DNA of 64,000 nt, from positions 1 to 64,000 of the forward strand of contig JAGVXI010000006.1 of the NCBI GenBank assembly GCA_018303855.1. Reading direction: 5' to 3'. The translations under genes and the position numbers were made by a program. Below are positions 48,870 to 58,990 of the stretch, one piece after another (the first letter of the stretch is position 1; every line of letters begins with the position of its first letter). The notes below the pieces were generated by a model. The model was not told the origin of the DNA. It saw only the letters and a program-made list of their open reading frames with translations, and made no database searches. Source of the stretch: Candidatus Pacearchaeota archaeon. Its GTDB lineage: Archaea > Nanobdellota > Nanobdellia > Pacearchaeales > GW2011-AR1.

Positions 48870-49445
48870 ATGGTTGATAAAAAAATGTGTATAAGGAAAA
48901 AATTTGTAATTTTGACAGCATTTGCTTTTACACTAACAATTATTTTATTTATTAACTCTATTCTTGCTTTTGCAATTTCAGCTCCTTATATGGGTGAAGA
49001 AAAACAAATTAAATTAATGCCAGGAGATTCAAGGAATATTGAGTTCACAGTCCAAGATGCAGGTGCAACAGCAGAAACTAATGTAGCAGTTCAAATTCAA
49101 GAAGGCACTGAAATAATACAGATAACTGATGCATTTGATTCATATACTATCCCAGTTGGAGATAAAACTTCAGTAAATACAAGAATAACTATCCCAAGTA
49201 ATGCGCAGATAGGAGATGTATATAAAATAAAATTGGCATTTGCAGTAGCTGCTCCTGATGGAGGATTTGCATTTGGAACAAGCATAGTGCAAGAGTTTAG
49301 TGTTATTGTAGGCAAAGAAGAAACACCAGCTCCTGCTGTGCAACCAGAGAAAAAAGAGCCCAATACTCTTCTTTATGCAATAGGAATTTTAACAATAATT
49401 ATAATCTTGCTCATACTTTTTGTAATTAAAAAAAGAAGTCAGTAA
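48870..49445 (+). CDS. Secreted membrane-anchored protein
   Basis: N-terminal signal, beta-rich domain, C-terminal TM plus KKRSQ. Confidence 0.7.
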   Translation: MVDKKMCIRKKFVILTAFAFTLTIILFINSILAFAISAPYMGEEKQIKLMPGDSRNIEFTVQDAGATAETNVAVQIQEGTEIIQITDAFDSYTIPVGDKTSVNTRITIPSNAQIGDVYKIKLAFAVAAPDGGFAFGTSIVQEFSVIVGKEETPAPAVQPEKKEPNTLLYAIGILTIIIILLILFVIKKRSQ

Positions 49446-49682
49446 GCAATATATAAATAATATTAATTATTTTCCAGCTAAAGCTGAAGTTCCTTTATTA
49501 ATTTCTAACATAGGCAACAACAATATATAACTGAATATAACCAGCAAGCTAATAAGTGTTTGGCATTATTCATAAAATCCACAAAGGTTACTAACCAAAG
49601 TTAGCAGGTATAAACAAAACGCTTATAAAAAATACTTCTAAAAAAGATATAATTTTAAATACTTTTATTCTATCTTAGTAAT

Positions 49683-51419
49683 ATGGAGTGTAAACTTGTT
49701 TTGATAATGACATTATTTTTAATAACTGCAGTAATTATATCAGGCAATATATCAGCTTCATTTACAATAACAGGAAAAAGAATAGGAAATGCGTCAGTTA
49801 CAGGAGATGTAACACAGCAAGCAAGTTTAAAAATAGTTCTTGATGCCAACCCTCCTAATATAACCTTAGTTGAACCGAAAAACAAAACCTACAATTACAA
49901 AAAAATTAGCCTAAATTTCTCAATTGTTGATGATTTATCACCTGTAAACAAAGTCTGGTATACTGTAAATAATGGGACCACAAATACAACTATAACAGAA
50001 AATACAACAATAAATTTAAATGATAAAGCAAGCTACACCATTATCCTTTACGCGAATGATAGTTTAGGGCAATTAAATAGCACAAGAGTAACATTTTTTA
50101 TAAATGAAAGTTATGGATGGACTATTACTTCAGATAAATACTCTTTCAATGATGACAGTTATAATAATGATAGTAGCCAGAATTATACGGCATGGTATGA
50201 AAATATGGGAAAAGAATATATGCAAAACATATCTGGCTTTACTCTTGAAATCCCAAATTACGGGAAAATTGTTTTCAATACTCCATTAAATATAAGCCGC
50301 TGGCTGGATGATTTGGACGATAATTCTAATATTAATAATAATACTATTCTAATCAATTCCACTAATTTACCAGAGTTTAATATGTCAGCAACCCTTTATT
50401 TATATAGTTTAAATTTCACAAATCCACGAATGTTAAGAGATGGTGTTGTATGCCCTTCAACAATCTGCACACAACAAAGTTATTCAGGAGGAAGCTTAAT
50501 AGTTAATGTAACTGGATTTAGCGAATATCAAGCAGATGAGACTCCTTCTGAAGGTGGGGGAAGCGATGACAGCGGGACAGGCGGAGTTAGTGAAAGTGGA
50601 GGAGTAACAACTGTCATAACCCTGGATGAAATAAGTGTAGACAAACAAATGATTAATATAAAATTAAAGCAGGGTGAAACAACAACAATAAAAAAAATAA
50701 TAACCAATAAGTTAGATAGGAACCTGATTGTTGAAATAAAAACAAGCAGTTTGAGTGATTTCGTAATAATATCAAATGAAAAAATCAAATTAACTCCAAA
50801 AGAATCAAAAGAGGTTATTTTTGAAATAACTATTAAACCAGATACAACTCCTAATTTGTACCAAGGAGAACTAATTATTACTACTGAAAAAACCCAGGAA
50901 AAAATACCAATAACAATAGAAGTTGAATCAACAAAATCCCTATTTGATATTGATGTAACAATCCCAACACAATCTTTAAGGGTTCTTCCTGGGCAAGAAT
51001 TAATTGCTAACATAAATCTTTTTAATATAGGAGCTCCTAAAGGAGTTGATGTTTTGATTAATTATGATATAAGAAGTTATGAAGGAAAAAGTATATATCA
51101 GTCATCAGAAAGTGTTGGCATAGAAACAAGAACAAGCCTTTCAAAAAATTTTCAAATACCAGAAGATGCTGATTTTGGAGATTATATATTATATATTAAA
51201 GTTACATACGATGGGGAAGTAGCAAGCGCAAGCACATGGTTTTCTATTGGAAAAAAGCCACTGGAGAATATAACAATAGTGCTCTACCTTATAATTGCTA
51301 TATTAATGGTTATGATCTTAATTGTTTTATATGAAATACAAAAGATTAAAAAATATCTAAAACATCATTATAAAGTAAATGACAGCATGTTATCAGGGGA
51401 AATAACAATAAAAAAATAA
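49683..51419 (+). CDS. Surface protein with Ig-like/NEW3-like domains and C-terminal TM
   Basis: Signal peptide, NITLVEPKNKTYNYKKISLNFSI Ig-like start, C-terminal TM. Confidence 0.75.
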   Translation: MECKLVLIMTLFLITAVIISGNISASFTITGKRIGNASVTGDVTQQASLKIVLDANPPNITLVEPKNKTYNYKKISLNFSIVDDLSPVNKVWYTVNNGTTNTTITENTTINLNDKASYTIILYANDSLGQLNSTRVTFFINESYGWTITSDKYSFNDDSYNNDSSQNYTAWYENMGKEYMQNISGFTLEIPNYGKIVFNTPLNISRWLDDLDDNSNINNNTILINSTNLPEFNMSATLYLYSLNFTNPRMLRDGVVCPSTICTQQSYSGGSLIVNVTGFSEYQADETPSEGGGSDDSGTGGVSESGGVTTVITLDEISVDKQMINIKLKQGETTTIKKIITNKLDRNLIVEIKTSSLSDFVIISNEKIKLTPKESKEVIFEITIKPDTTPNLYQGELIITTEKTQEKIPITIEVESTKSLFDIDVTIPTQSLRVLPGQELIANINLFNIGAPKGVDVLINYDIRSYEGKSIYQSSESVGIETRTSLSKNFQIPEDADFGDYILYIKVTYDGEVASASTWFSIGKKPLENITIVLYLIIAILMVMILIVLYEIQKIKKYLKHHYKVNDSMLSGEITIKK

Positions 51420-51428
51420 AAACTTAAA

Positions 51429-51758
51429 ATGATTGACTCAATAATAATAATAAGCATTATTTTCGGATTAGCAAGTATTTTAGCTGGAATTTGGGTAATT
51501 GGTAGATGTGAAGGAAAACTTAGGACCACGGCAATTATTTTGGTTACTGCTGCAATTGTTCTTACTATAAAAACAGCCATAACAGGTGCTTATACCTTAA
51601 CCGGTTCTGCAATTAATTTAACTATATTAAGGGAAATTGGTTATTCAAGAACCGTGGACATTTTTCTGTATTTCTTTATAACATTGTTTATATTAATTGC
51701 ATTAGTAATCATGAACAAAATGATTTCTGAGATTGCAAACCAATATGGGAAAAAATAG
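51429..51758 (+). CDS. Small multi-pass membrane protein
   Basis: Three hydrophobic segments. Confidence 0.6.
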   Translation: MIDSIIIISIIFGLASILAGIWVIGRCEGKLRTTAIILVTAAIVLTIKTAITGAYTLTGSAINLTILREIGYSRTVDIFLYFFITLFILIALVIMNKMISEIANQYGKK

Positions 51759-51768
51759 AAGTGCTATC

Positions 51769-52305
51769 TCATAAGTCCAGTTTAACCATTATCTCATTAA
51801 CAACTTCTTCAGGGATTTTTTCTTCTGTATTAATAACAAAATCTGCCTTTTTTTCCTGCTCACGATAATCTATTCCATAAACTGCTTTAAAGAGATTTAT
51901 TTCAAGCTCTTCTTTTTCTTTAAGCTTTTTCCTTGCTTTTTCAATATTCCATGCCTCTCTTTTAGCTATTCTTTTTGCGCGAGTTTCAAAAGAAGCTGTA
52001 ATCCATATGCACTTGTCAGCAATATCTTTCAAGAAATGAATTCCAAGTTTAGAGTCTATAACAATGCCTCCTTTTTTAGCCAATTCAACTTGCAGATTAT
52101 CTAAATAATCATGAAAATTTTTATCTTTGGCTTCTTTGGTTTTTGTAAAGTTGATGTTTTTATCTGTTTCTCCTGCTCCTTCTCCTCTTTTTTTAAATTC
52201 TTTGCCTATTGAAAAATATTTTAGTGCGAGTTTATCAGCCAGCAATTTTCCGATAGTTGAACTTCCACAGCTCGTTAACCCAGAGATAACAAATGTTTTC
52301 ATCAA
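51769..52305 (-). CDS. cmk: Cytidylate kinase, archaeal type
   Basis: ISGLTSCGSSTIGKLLADKLALKYFSIGKEFK, VIDSKLG, RAKRIAKRE. Confidence 0.85.
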   Translation of the reverse strand: MMKTFVISGLTSCGSSTIGKLLADKLALKYFSIGKEFKKRGEGAGETDKNINFTKTKEAKDKNFHDYLDNLQVELAKKGGIVIDSKLGIHFLKDIADKCIWITASFETRAKRIAKREAWNIEKARKKLKEKEELEINLFKAVYGIDYREQEKKADFVINTEEKIPEEVVNEIMVKLDL

Positions 52306-52319
52306 AAATAAAATTATAG

Positions 52320-54989
52320 TTACTTCTTAAACCTTTTTCTATTGACAATCCCCAATTTTGCAAGATGATATCTCCTTAATTTCAAAATCCTTCTAATCAT
52401 AAAAAATGCAAAGATAACAAACACTAAAATTATCACTCCAGTTATAAATGTATCCCTTGTGCCTACTTCACCGCCAAAGATTGCAAGCCCAGTGGGAGTT
52501 AAAAAAATGTTTTCCTGGATAAATGTTGAATAAATTTCTGAGTTTAAATTAATCAGCAGATTAAAATCCCCTTTCAAATTAGAAGCAATAGGAAGAAGGG
52601 TTTCAAATTCAGCCAAAGAATTTGCTGAAATTGTTCTTTGCTCTATCATCTCTGCAACTTTTTCATCATCAGAATTATATAATAAAAACTGCAATTCAAC
52701 AGTTTGATCAGTTCCTGAGAGTTCTTCCAAAGAATAAACAATCCTAACCATATCTGCCCCTGCTCTTTTTACATCAATAAGTTTAAGCCCTATCTTTTGC
52801 TCAATAATCTCTGCATTAAAACTCACGCCATCACTTATTTCTTTGCATGTTAAAGCAACCCCCAATTCATATTCATCTGCACGTGCATTATCAGGCACTT
52901 TTAAGTCAAATACAAAATTATATTCTTCCCCCGCAGATAAACTTTTGGTACCTGAAACAGAAAGCCAATCAGCATAAGAACCAGTTGACTCTATTTTACA
53001 ATCATTCAAAAAGACAGTTCCAGTATTTTTGGCACTTAGAGTAATTTTCTTTGAATCTCCTGGGTTAACAATTAAATCATAAATTGATGCAAGAGTTAAA
53101 GAGATTGTTGCTTCTGGAGTCTGCTGGATTATTGTGGTGCTTCCTCCGCCCCCACCTCCTCCGCCGCCTCCACCAGAAGTTCCGCTAGAAGTTGAAACAC
53201 TAAAACTTGAGCTTGCATTATCTTTAGAACCAAAAGTATTATTTGCATAAACATTAAACACAAAATCGGCGTCAATAGTAACACCAAAATCTCCACTTAT
53301 AGAGCCATTAGAGCAACTTATGCTTGTGTTTGCCACTTCAAGGTTTGTTCCTCTGTAAACATTATAAATACAACTCACATTGTCACCAACCACCCCAACA
53401 TTAATTGGAATTCCTGTCCTGCTTAATTTTGCTCCAGAAGGTTCGTTTATTGTTATAGCAACGCCAGTGGCATCTATATCAAAGCTCACATTATCACTTC
53501 CAAGCTTCCCATATGTATCATTTGTGTAAATTTTTAAATTGTGACTTCCTTGAGAAGTACTAAATGTTGTATTCACGCAACCTGTTAAACTTATATTTAA
53601 GCCATTATCTAACCAATACCAGCATGCATCTAAATTACCATCGCTATCGCTTACAGTATATGTTAAATTCAAAGATTCATTAGCTAAATATAAAGTATTT
53701 TGTGGTTCAATAAGTGTAATTGCCGGAGCAGAATTTAGCAATGCATATCCAATTGAAACATTATAAACTGAGGGGGTTATAGAAGAGCTAGGAGTTGTAA
53801 AATCTACTTTATACTGGAAATATCTTCCCTGCAGGCTGAAACTGGCCTGATTAACGCCCTGCCAACCCCCATCGCTACAATCTACCTGGGTGCAATTTTT
53901 AACCTGAAATGATAAATTCGTATAGTCTAAAACCGAGTTAAGTCCAAAAACATTTCCGTTGCCCCCATTAAAATTAGTGTCATTTACTTTTATAAATATT
54001 ACTCCCCCATTAACAGACCTTAAAACATCTTCGCTTCCATCAACTACATAAATATTATTCTGCTCATCAATATAAGCGACAAGTCCATCGTTGCTGTCTC
54101 CTGCTCCATTAATATCATCATTAACCAATGTCCAACTAACCCCATTATCAGTAGAGCTCCAGAAATCCTGCCTATCAATAATATAAAGATTGTTATTTGA
54201 GTCCATAGCCATATCATCTGCATTATTTCCTATGCCTCCATTAAAATCATCTTTAACAAGATTCCATGTAACACCCTGATCAAGAGAATTCCAAACATCA
54301 GATGCTCCATCTACTACAGAAATAGCACCAGAATTATTTATAACAAGTCCAAATACAACCCCATTCCCACCATTAAAATTAGAAATTAATTTTGAAAAAG
54401 TTACCCCCCCGTCAGTGGATCTCCAAACATCTTGGTCTCCTTCTATAATATAAATATAATTATTGCTATCAATTCCTAAAACATCCCCGTTCTGTCCTTC
54501 TGCCCCATTATAATCATCATTAATCTTGACCCATGTTAAACCCCTGTCTAAAGATGTCCACAAATCCTGATTAAAAAGCAAAAATAATCGCGTTGAGTTT
54601 TTCTCAAGATCAGTGGCCCCATTTCCTTCTCCTCCATTATAATCATCTTTAACAAGATTCCAACTAATCCCAGAATCAGAAGATTTCCAAAAATCTGATT
54701 GAACATCCACTGCATAAAGGACCGGTAATGAGAGGGTTACGCCAAGGTAACTTAAATTATTCCAAACAGCATCAGTTCCAGCATCAAAAATCCTGCTTAT
54801 ATAAGTTCCAGTTAAATTGCTTCCAGAGAGAACAACCGCACTTCCATTGTAAGTCGTATTTGAATATGTTCCTAAATCAAAATTATCTTGATTTAAATCT
54901 GAGAACATCGCAGCATAAATTAATGCTATTAACAGAACTAAAACAAAACAAAATATAAGACTAACTAATACAAAATTCCCCTTTTTCAT
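52320..54989 (-). CDS. Surface protein with BNR/Asp-box beta-propeller repeats, Ig-like domain, poly-Gly linker and C-terminal TM
   Basis: Six Asp-box-like motifs: SSDSGISW, SLDRGLTW, STDGGVTF, SLDQGVTW, STDNGVSW, SVNGGVIF; GTSGGGGGGGGGGGS. Confidence 0.85.
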   Translation of the reverse strand: MKKGNFVLVSLIFCFVLVLLIALIYAAMFSDLNQDNFDLGTYSNTTYNGSAVVLSGSNLTGTYISRIFDAGTDAVWNNLSYLGVTLSLPVLYAVDVQSDFWKSSDSGISWNLVKDDYNGGEGNGATDLEKNSTRLFLLFNQDLWTSLDRGLTWVKINDDYNGAEGQNGDVLGIDSNNYIYIIEGDQDVWRSTDGGVTFSKLISNFNGGNGVVFGLVINNSGAISVVDGASDVWNSLDQGVTWNLVKDDFNGGIGNNADDMAMDSNNNLYIIDRQDFWSSTDNGVSWTLVNDDINGAGDSNDGLVAYIDEQNNIYVVDGSEDVLRSVNGGVIFIKVNDTNFNGGNGNVFGLNSVLDYTNLSFQVKNCTQVDCSDGGWQGVNQASFSLQGRYFQYKVDFTTPSSSITPSVYNVSIGYALLNSAPAITLIEPQNTLYLANESLNLTYTVSDSDGNLDACWYWLDNGLNISLTGCVNTTFSTSQGSHNLKIYTNDTYGKLGSDNVSFDIDATGVAITINEPSGAKLSRTGIPINVGVVGDNVSCIYNVYRGTNLEVANTSISCSNGSISGDFGVTIDADFVFNVYANNTFGSKDNASSSFSVSTSSGTSGGGGGGGGGGGSTTIIQQTPEATISLTLASIYDLIVNPGDSKKITLSAKNTGTVFLNDCKIESTGSYADWLSVSGTKSLSAGEEYNFVFDLKVPDNARADEYELGVALTCKEISDGVSFNAEIIEQKIGLKLIDVKRAGADMVRIVYSLEELSGTDQTVELQFLLYNSDDEKVAEMIEQRTISANSLAEFETLLPIASNLKGDFNLLINLNSEIYSTFIQENIFLTPTGLAIFGGEVGTRDTFITGVIILVFVIFAFFMIRRILKLRRYHLAKLGIVNRKRFKK

Positions 54990-55078
54990 ATCTCCCCTAA
55001 TACAATCTCTTTTTTAAATATTATCACAAAACAAGGAATAAAAGAAATCTTTAAATAACTCTTTTAATTAAGTTAAAT

Positions 55079-55855
55079 ATGGCAAAAAAGAGCTATGCAT
55101 TTATAATCCTCTTATCATTAACAATTATTTTGTTATCCTCTTCTGTTTTAGCCCAGACTAAGATAAGTGTTTCAACAATAAAAGAAACTTTTGATGCAGG
55201 TGAGCTAGTAACACTAAAGGTTTCTTTATTCGATACTAACAATGCCCCAATTAATACTGAAGTAAACATCGTATTAGAAGACGCAGAAAAAAGAGTAAAA
55301 ATAGAAAAAACAATCCAGTCAAATAAATTTGTTGATATCAGCCTTGGAGAAGGAGCTACACATGGTTATTGGGAAATAACTGCTAACTACCAAGGACAAG
55401 AAGCAAAAACAATTTTTATTGTAGAAATTAAAGAATTAGCCAAATTTGAATTAAATAAAGATATTTTAAAAATAACAAATATTGGTAACACAAAATATAC
55501 TAAAACTGTCCAGATTATCATTGGGGGCACAATTGGTATAAAAGAACCAAAGCTCAATATTGGGCAAAGTGTGGGATACCGGTTAATTGCGCCTGATGGA
55601 ACATACAACATAAGAATAACAGACGGGAAAACAACTTTAGAAAAAGGAAATATCCAATTAACAGGAAAAACTATTGGCATTCTTAATGAAAATATTGGCA
55701 AGGGTTCTGTATTAACAGGAGGCATCAAACCAGAAGATGAAACAACAGATGTAAGTGTCTTCCAAAATAAGTTTGTTTATGCTTTTATACTTGTTATATT
55801 TGGGGCAATGATTTTGCTTGCAATTGAAAGAAGATACAGGAAAAGGGCGGAATAA
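55079..55855 (+). CDS. Secreted membrane-anchored protein
   Basis: Signal peptide, beta-rich domain, C-terminal TM plus RRYRKRAE. Confidence 0.7.
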   Translation: MAKKSYAFIILLSLTIILLSSSVLAQTKISVSTIKETFDAGELVTLKVSLFDTNNAPINTEVNIVLEDAEKRVKIEKTIQSNKFVDISLGEGATHGYWEITANYQGQEAKTIFIVEIKELAKFELNKDILKITNIGNTKYTKTVQIIIGGTIGIKEPKLNIGQSVGYRLIAPDGTYNIRITDGKTTLEKGNIQLTGKTIGILNENIGKGSVLTGGIKPEDETTDVSVFQNKFVYAFILVIFGAMILLAIERRYRKRAE

Positions 55856-56006
55856 TTTCTTGTTAAAAAAATTTCTATTAAGATAAAAGTTAATGATAAA
55901 ACGCGATTATAAACAAGTTATTTATTAATTAGACCCAAAATTCAGTTAACACATTTTTTATTAATTAAAAATTATTTTTTAAGCACGAAATCTCGCATTA
56001 AAATAA

Positions 56007-56309
56007 CTAAATAGTCATGGGTTCCCTCAAACCTTTCCAAAAACTGCTCTTATATTCTATCTCTTCTTGAGTTAAAAGCCTTTCATAAGTTGTCCAACAA
56101 TAATCACAATGGACTGTAACTGAACTGCCATATCCACGAGCAAGCTGAAGTTGAGAGGAAAAATAATCTCGCGGTTGTTTGTGTCCGTCTCTTGCACAAT
56201 CTTTTCTTCTTTCCGGGATAACTTCTTTACACATATAATCAAGCCATTTAGCAGTTGAGCTTGTTTTGTTAGCAAGTTCAACCCTTATTTGTTCTTGAAA
56301 TATCCCCAT
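56007..56309 (-). CDS. Small protein, possible metal-binding CDYC
   Basis: 100-aa ORF with HCDYCWTTYERLL. Confidence 0.45.
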   Translation of the reverse strand: MGIFQEQIRVELANKTSSTAKWLDYMCKEVIPERRKDCARDGHKQPRDYFSSQLQLARGYGSSVTVHCDYCWTTYERLLTQEEIEYKSSFWKGLREPMTI

Positions 56310-56462
56310 GAGTTTTACAACTGAATGAGATATTTAAAGATTGTTGTGAAGATGCAAGAAAAATATTGATTTGTTAATTTTAACTATTTTTATTTTAAAT
56401 AGCTGACTTTTCCGTGATAAAAGCCAGCCTGCCATCTTGACTTTAAGATAACTATAAACAAA

Positions 56463-56535
56463 AGCGGAGGGTGGGACTCGAACCCACGAAAAACCGGGCT
56501 GCAGCCGATTGCAGTAGCCGCTGTGCCACCTCCGC
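56463..56535 (-). tRNA. tRNA-Cys(GCA)
   Basis: GCGGAGG/CCTCCGC acceptor; ATCGG-CTGCAGC-CCGGT; GTGGGTTCGAGTCCCAC. Confidence 0.93.
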
Positions 56536-56559
56536 ATGCAAAAAGTAGGAAACCCGCAT

Positions 56560-56958
56560 TTAAAGGCTTTTTGTTAGCGCTTTAACTTTCTTTTCAATTT
56601 TATCAATAATCCTACTTATCTCTTGTTTATCCAAAGAAATAGCGTCTTTGATTTCCCATTTAATTATTTTTCCAGAAAAATCATGAAAAAACTCTTTGGA
56701 AACATTGTCTGCAACAATAACAATCATCTCAAATTTATCAGCCAGCTGTCTTGTTAATTGCCTTGGAGTTCCTGCAACATCATATCCTTTTTCTTTCATT
56801 AAAGAAACAACAACTGGTTCAACATAAGGTCTTGACTCATCTAAAATTAAACCAGCACTTTCTATTTGAATTTCTTTATTTTTATTCAGCTTGTTAAAAA
56901 TTGCTTCAGCAACTTTGCTTCTGAACCTATTATGCCTGCAAACAAAAAGAATTTTCAT
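56560..56958 (-). CDS. Low-molecular-weight protein tyrosine phosphatase-like
   Basis: ILFVCRHNRFRSKVAEAIF, a CX5R(S) P-loop. Confidence 0.88.
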   Translation of the reverse strand: MKILFVCRHNRFRSKVAEAIFNKLNKNKEIQIESAGLILDESRPYVEPVVVSLMKEKGYDVAGTPRQLTRQLADKFEMIVIVADNVSKEFFHDFSGKIIKWEIKDAISLDKQEISRIIDKIEKKVKALTKSL

Positions 56959-57509
56959 TTTATGAATTTTAAAATCTCTGGAATCTCATTAACTTCATTA
57001 AAATGTTCCAATCCTCTTTTTATAATTATTCTCGCGTCAAGTCTAGACTTAAATTTATTAACTTCATCTAAATGCACATAAGGATCATTATTTGAAAAAA
57101 TCGTTAAAAAATTATTACAATGATCTAAAACTCTTTCGAAATCAATTTTTTCGTGAATCCAAGGATGTGCAATTTCTAATTCTTCTTCACTTTGATTAAT
57201 TAAATCAAACCACGGGGCAACAAAAACACATCCTGCAATTTTTTTATGCTTATGTAACTTCTCCAAAAACCTCATTATTGTTTGACAGCCAATACTGTGC
57301 CCTACAAAATATGTTTCTTCATCGACATCTTTTATATTTTTTTCAAAATATGAAACCCATTCTTCAATTTTTGGGTGATCTGTATTTGGCATATTAAATA
57401 TCTCAACATGAAACCTTTTTTTAACCAATTCTTTTTTCAACCAATCAAACCAAGGTTCACTGGAAGAACTTCCCCCCCAACCATGAATTATGCATACCTT
57501 TTTAACCAT
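56955..57509 (-). CDS. RBBP9/YdeN-family alpha/beta hydrolase
   Basis: IIHGWGGSSSSEPWFDWLKKEL, FVGHSIGCQTIMRFL. Confidence 0.87.
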   Translation of the reverse strand: MVKKVCIIHGWGGSSSSEPWFDWLKKELVKKRFHVEIFNMPNTDHPKIEEWVSYFEKNIKDVDEETYFVGHSIGCQTIMRFLEKLHKHKKIAGCVFVAPWFDLINQSEEELEIAHPWIHEKIDFERVLDHCNNFLTIFSNNDPYVHLDEVNKFKSRLDARIIIKRGLEHFNEVNEIPEILKFIK

Positions 57510-57524
57510 CTTACAAATCCCAAA

Positions 57525-57640
57525 TGCCCCCGACAGGATTTGAACCTGCGACCCCTAGCTTTCTTCCTTTTTCGTGTCTCGCGAAACCTATGCATAATGG
57601 CTAGAAGGCTAGTGCTCTATCCAGGCTGAGCTACAGGGGC
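57525..57640 (-). tRNA. tRNA-Arg(TCT) with ~41-nt intron at 37/38
   Basis: GCCCCTG/CGGGGGC acceptor; CTAGC/GCTAG anticodon stem; CTTC/GAAG central helix with AAA bulge; GCAGGTTCAAATCCTGT. Confidence 0.88.
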
Positions 57641-57733
57641 TCATAATAATAAATAAAAAAGTCTATTTAAAAGTGTTTGTCTTACTAAAACAACAAAATT
57701 TAAAAGGTTCATACACCCAATAAAAAAGGCAAA

Positions 57734-58006
57734 ATGAATAGGATTAATTTAGAAATCGAGATGATTACTGAACAAGAAATCAAAGAAGCTGGTTCAAGAC
57801 TAATTGAATCTATGGTACAAATCCACAAAAATTCTGGCGGACAAAATTTAGATAGCCTGAAAAAAGGAGGATCATATGCAAAAGAAGCAATTGACAAAGG
57901 GTATCATGACGGAGAAAGCGATACTCTTGATAACATAAATTATTTTAATTTACATATAATGCCTTTAATAACTAAAATTAAACCCTTAAAACATCTAAAT
58001 CATTAA
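57734..58006 (+). CDS. Small protein
   Basis: 90-aa ORF; 3' end overlaps rnz antisense by 29 bp. Confidence 0.5.
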   Translation: MNRINLEIEMITEQEIKEAGSRLIESMVQIHKNSGGQNLDSLKKGGSYAKEAIDKGYHDGESDTLDNINYFNLHIMPLITKIKPLKHLNH

Positions 58007-58871
58007 CCAAATAACTTTGTTTAAACTCTTTTCTTGCTTCATCTAAGATGACTTTGGGGTTTTTGTCATATCTCTGGCTTAAATGAGTTAACACAAGCTT
58101 CTGGACTTTAGCTTTTTTTGCAATATCTGCACACTGTTTTGAAGTCATGTGTTTGTATTCTTTTGCTTTTTCTTTAAGTTCATGGCTAAAATCCGAGGCA
58201 CAAACTAAAATATCAGCCCCTTTAGCAAAATTTGCAATACTGCTGTCAAAAGCAGTATCCAAAATCACAGAGATTTTTTTGGCTTGGGTGGTATACACTA
58301 AATTTTTAGCAAGATATTTTTTATTTTTGTATATTACATCTTTTCCCTGTTTCAGTCTGCCAATTAATGGACTATTTGGCAATTTAGCTCTCTCTAATTT
58401 TTTTTTGTCAATTCTAACCTGCCCTTTTTTAACAAAATTATATGCTAAAGTTGGGGGGCCATGAAACATGTTTTTAGCTTCAATAAAAAAATCCTGGGTT
58501 TCTAAAAACCTGCCAGAAACCTCTTGGACATTCAGATTAATCTTACCTGCAAAAACAAAGGTGTTTAATAATTGATGCATAAACTTTTTGGTGCCTGTGG
58601 GTCCATAAATACACAAAGTTTTTTTATAGTTATTTAAAGCCAATGTCTGCAATAATCCCGGTATTCCAAGCACGTGATCTCCATGCCAGTGAGTAATCAA
58701 CAATCTAGTAAGCTTCATTGTGCTTAGTTTTGCTTTTCTAAACTGCCTCTGGGTTCCTTCCCCACAATCAATTAGAATATTTTCATTTGCATAACTAAGT
58801 AAAATCGCCGGATGATTTCTACTTGCAGTTGGAATGCTGCTGCTTGTCCCTAAAAATGTCAGTTTAATCAT
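57978..58871 (-). CDS. rnz: Ribonuclease Z
   Basis: LGTSSSIPTASRNHPAI, ITHWHGDHVLGIPGLLQTL. Confidence 0.93.
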   Translation of the reverse strand: MIKLTFLGTSSSIPTASRNHPAILLSYANENILIDCGEGTQRQFRKAKLSTMKLTRLLITHWHGDHVLGIPGLLQTLALNNYKKTLCIYGPTGTKKFMHQLLNTFVFAGKINLNVQEVSGRFLETQDFFIEAKNMFHGPPTLAYNFVKKGQVRIDKKKLERAKLPNSPLIGRLKQGKDVIYKNKKYLAKNLVYTTQAKKISVILDTAFDSSIANFAKGADILVCASDFSHELKEKAKEYKHMTSKQCADIAKKAKVQKLVLTHLSQRYDKNPKVILDEARKEFKQSYLVNDLDVLRV

Positions 58872-58951
58872 ATTTTAAACAAGAGAAAATGATTTAAATA
58901 AGTTGTGAAATTAATCTCAAAAATTAACTGGGTGTTAATATCAAACTTCTA

Positions 58952-58981
58952 AGTAGGTGGATTACTAACTAATCCCCTACT
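58952..58981. other. 12-bp hairpin with single bulge between LSm and rnz genes
   Basis: AGTAGG-T-GGATTA ctaac TAATCC-CCTACT. Confidence 0.6.
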
Positions 58982-58990
58982 AAAGAAATC

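Noticed and set aside
50528-51013. 161-aa minus-strand ORF
   Set aside because: Lies wholly inside the 578-aa surface gene; no recognisable domain.
57375-57629. 84-aa plus-strand ORF
   Set aside because: Overlaps intron-containing tRNA-Arg(TCT) in antisense and the hydrolase gene start; spurious.
57525-57640. Reading the second intron tRNA as tRNA-Glu(TTC)
   Set aside because: Stem register CTAGC/GCTAG places C32 T33 then TCT as anticodon, so Arg fits better.
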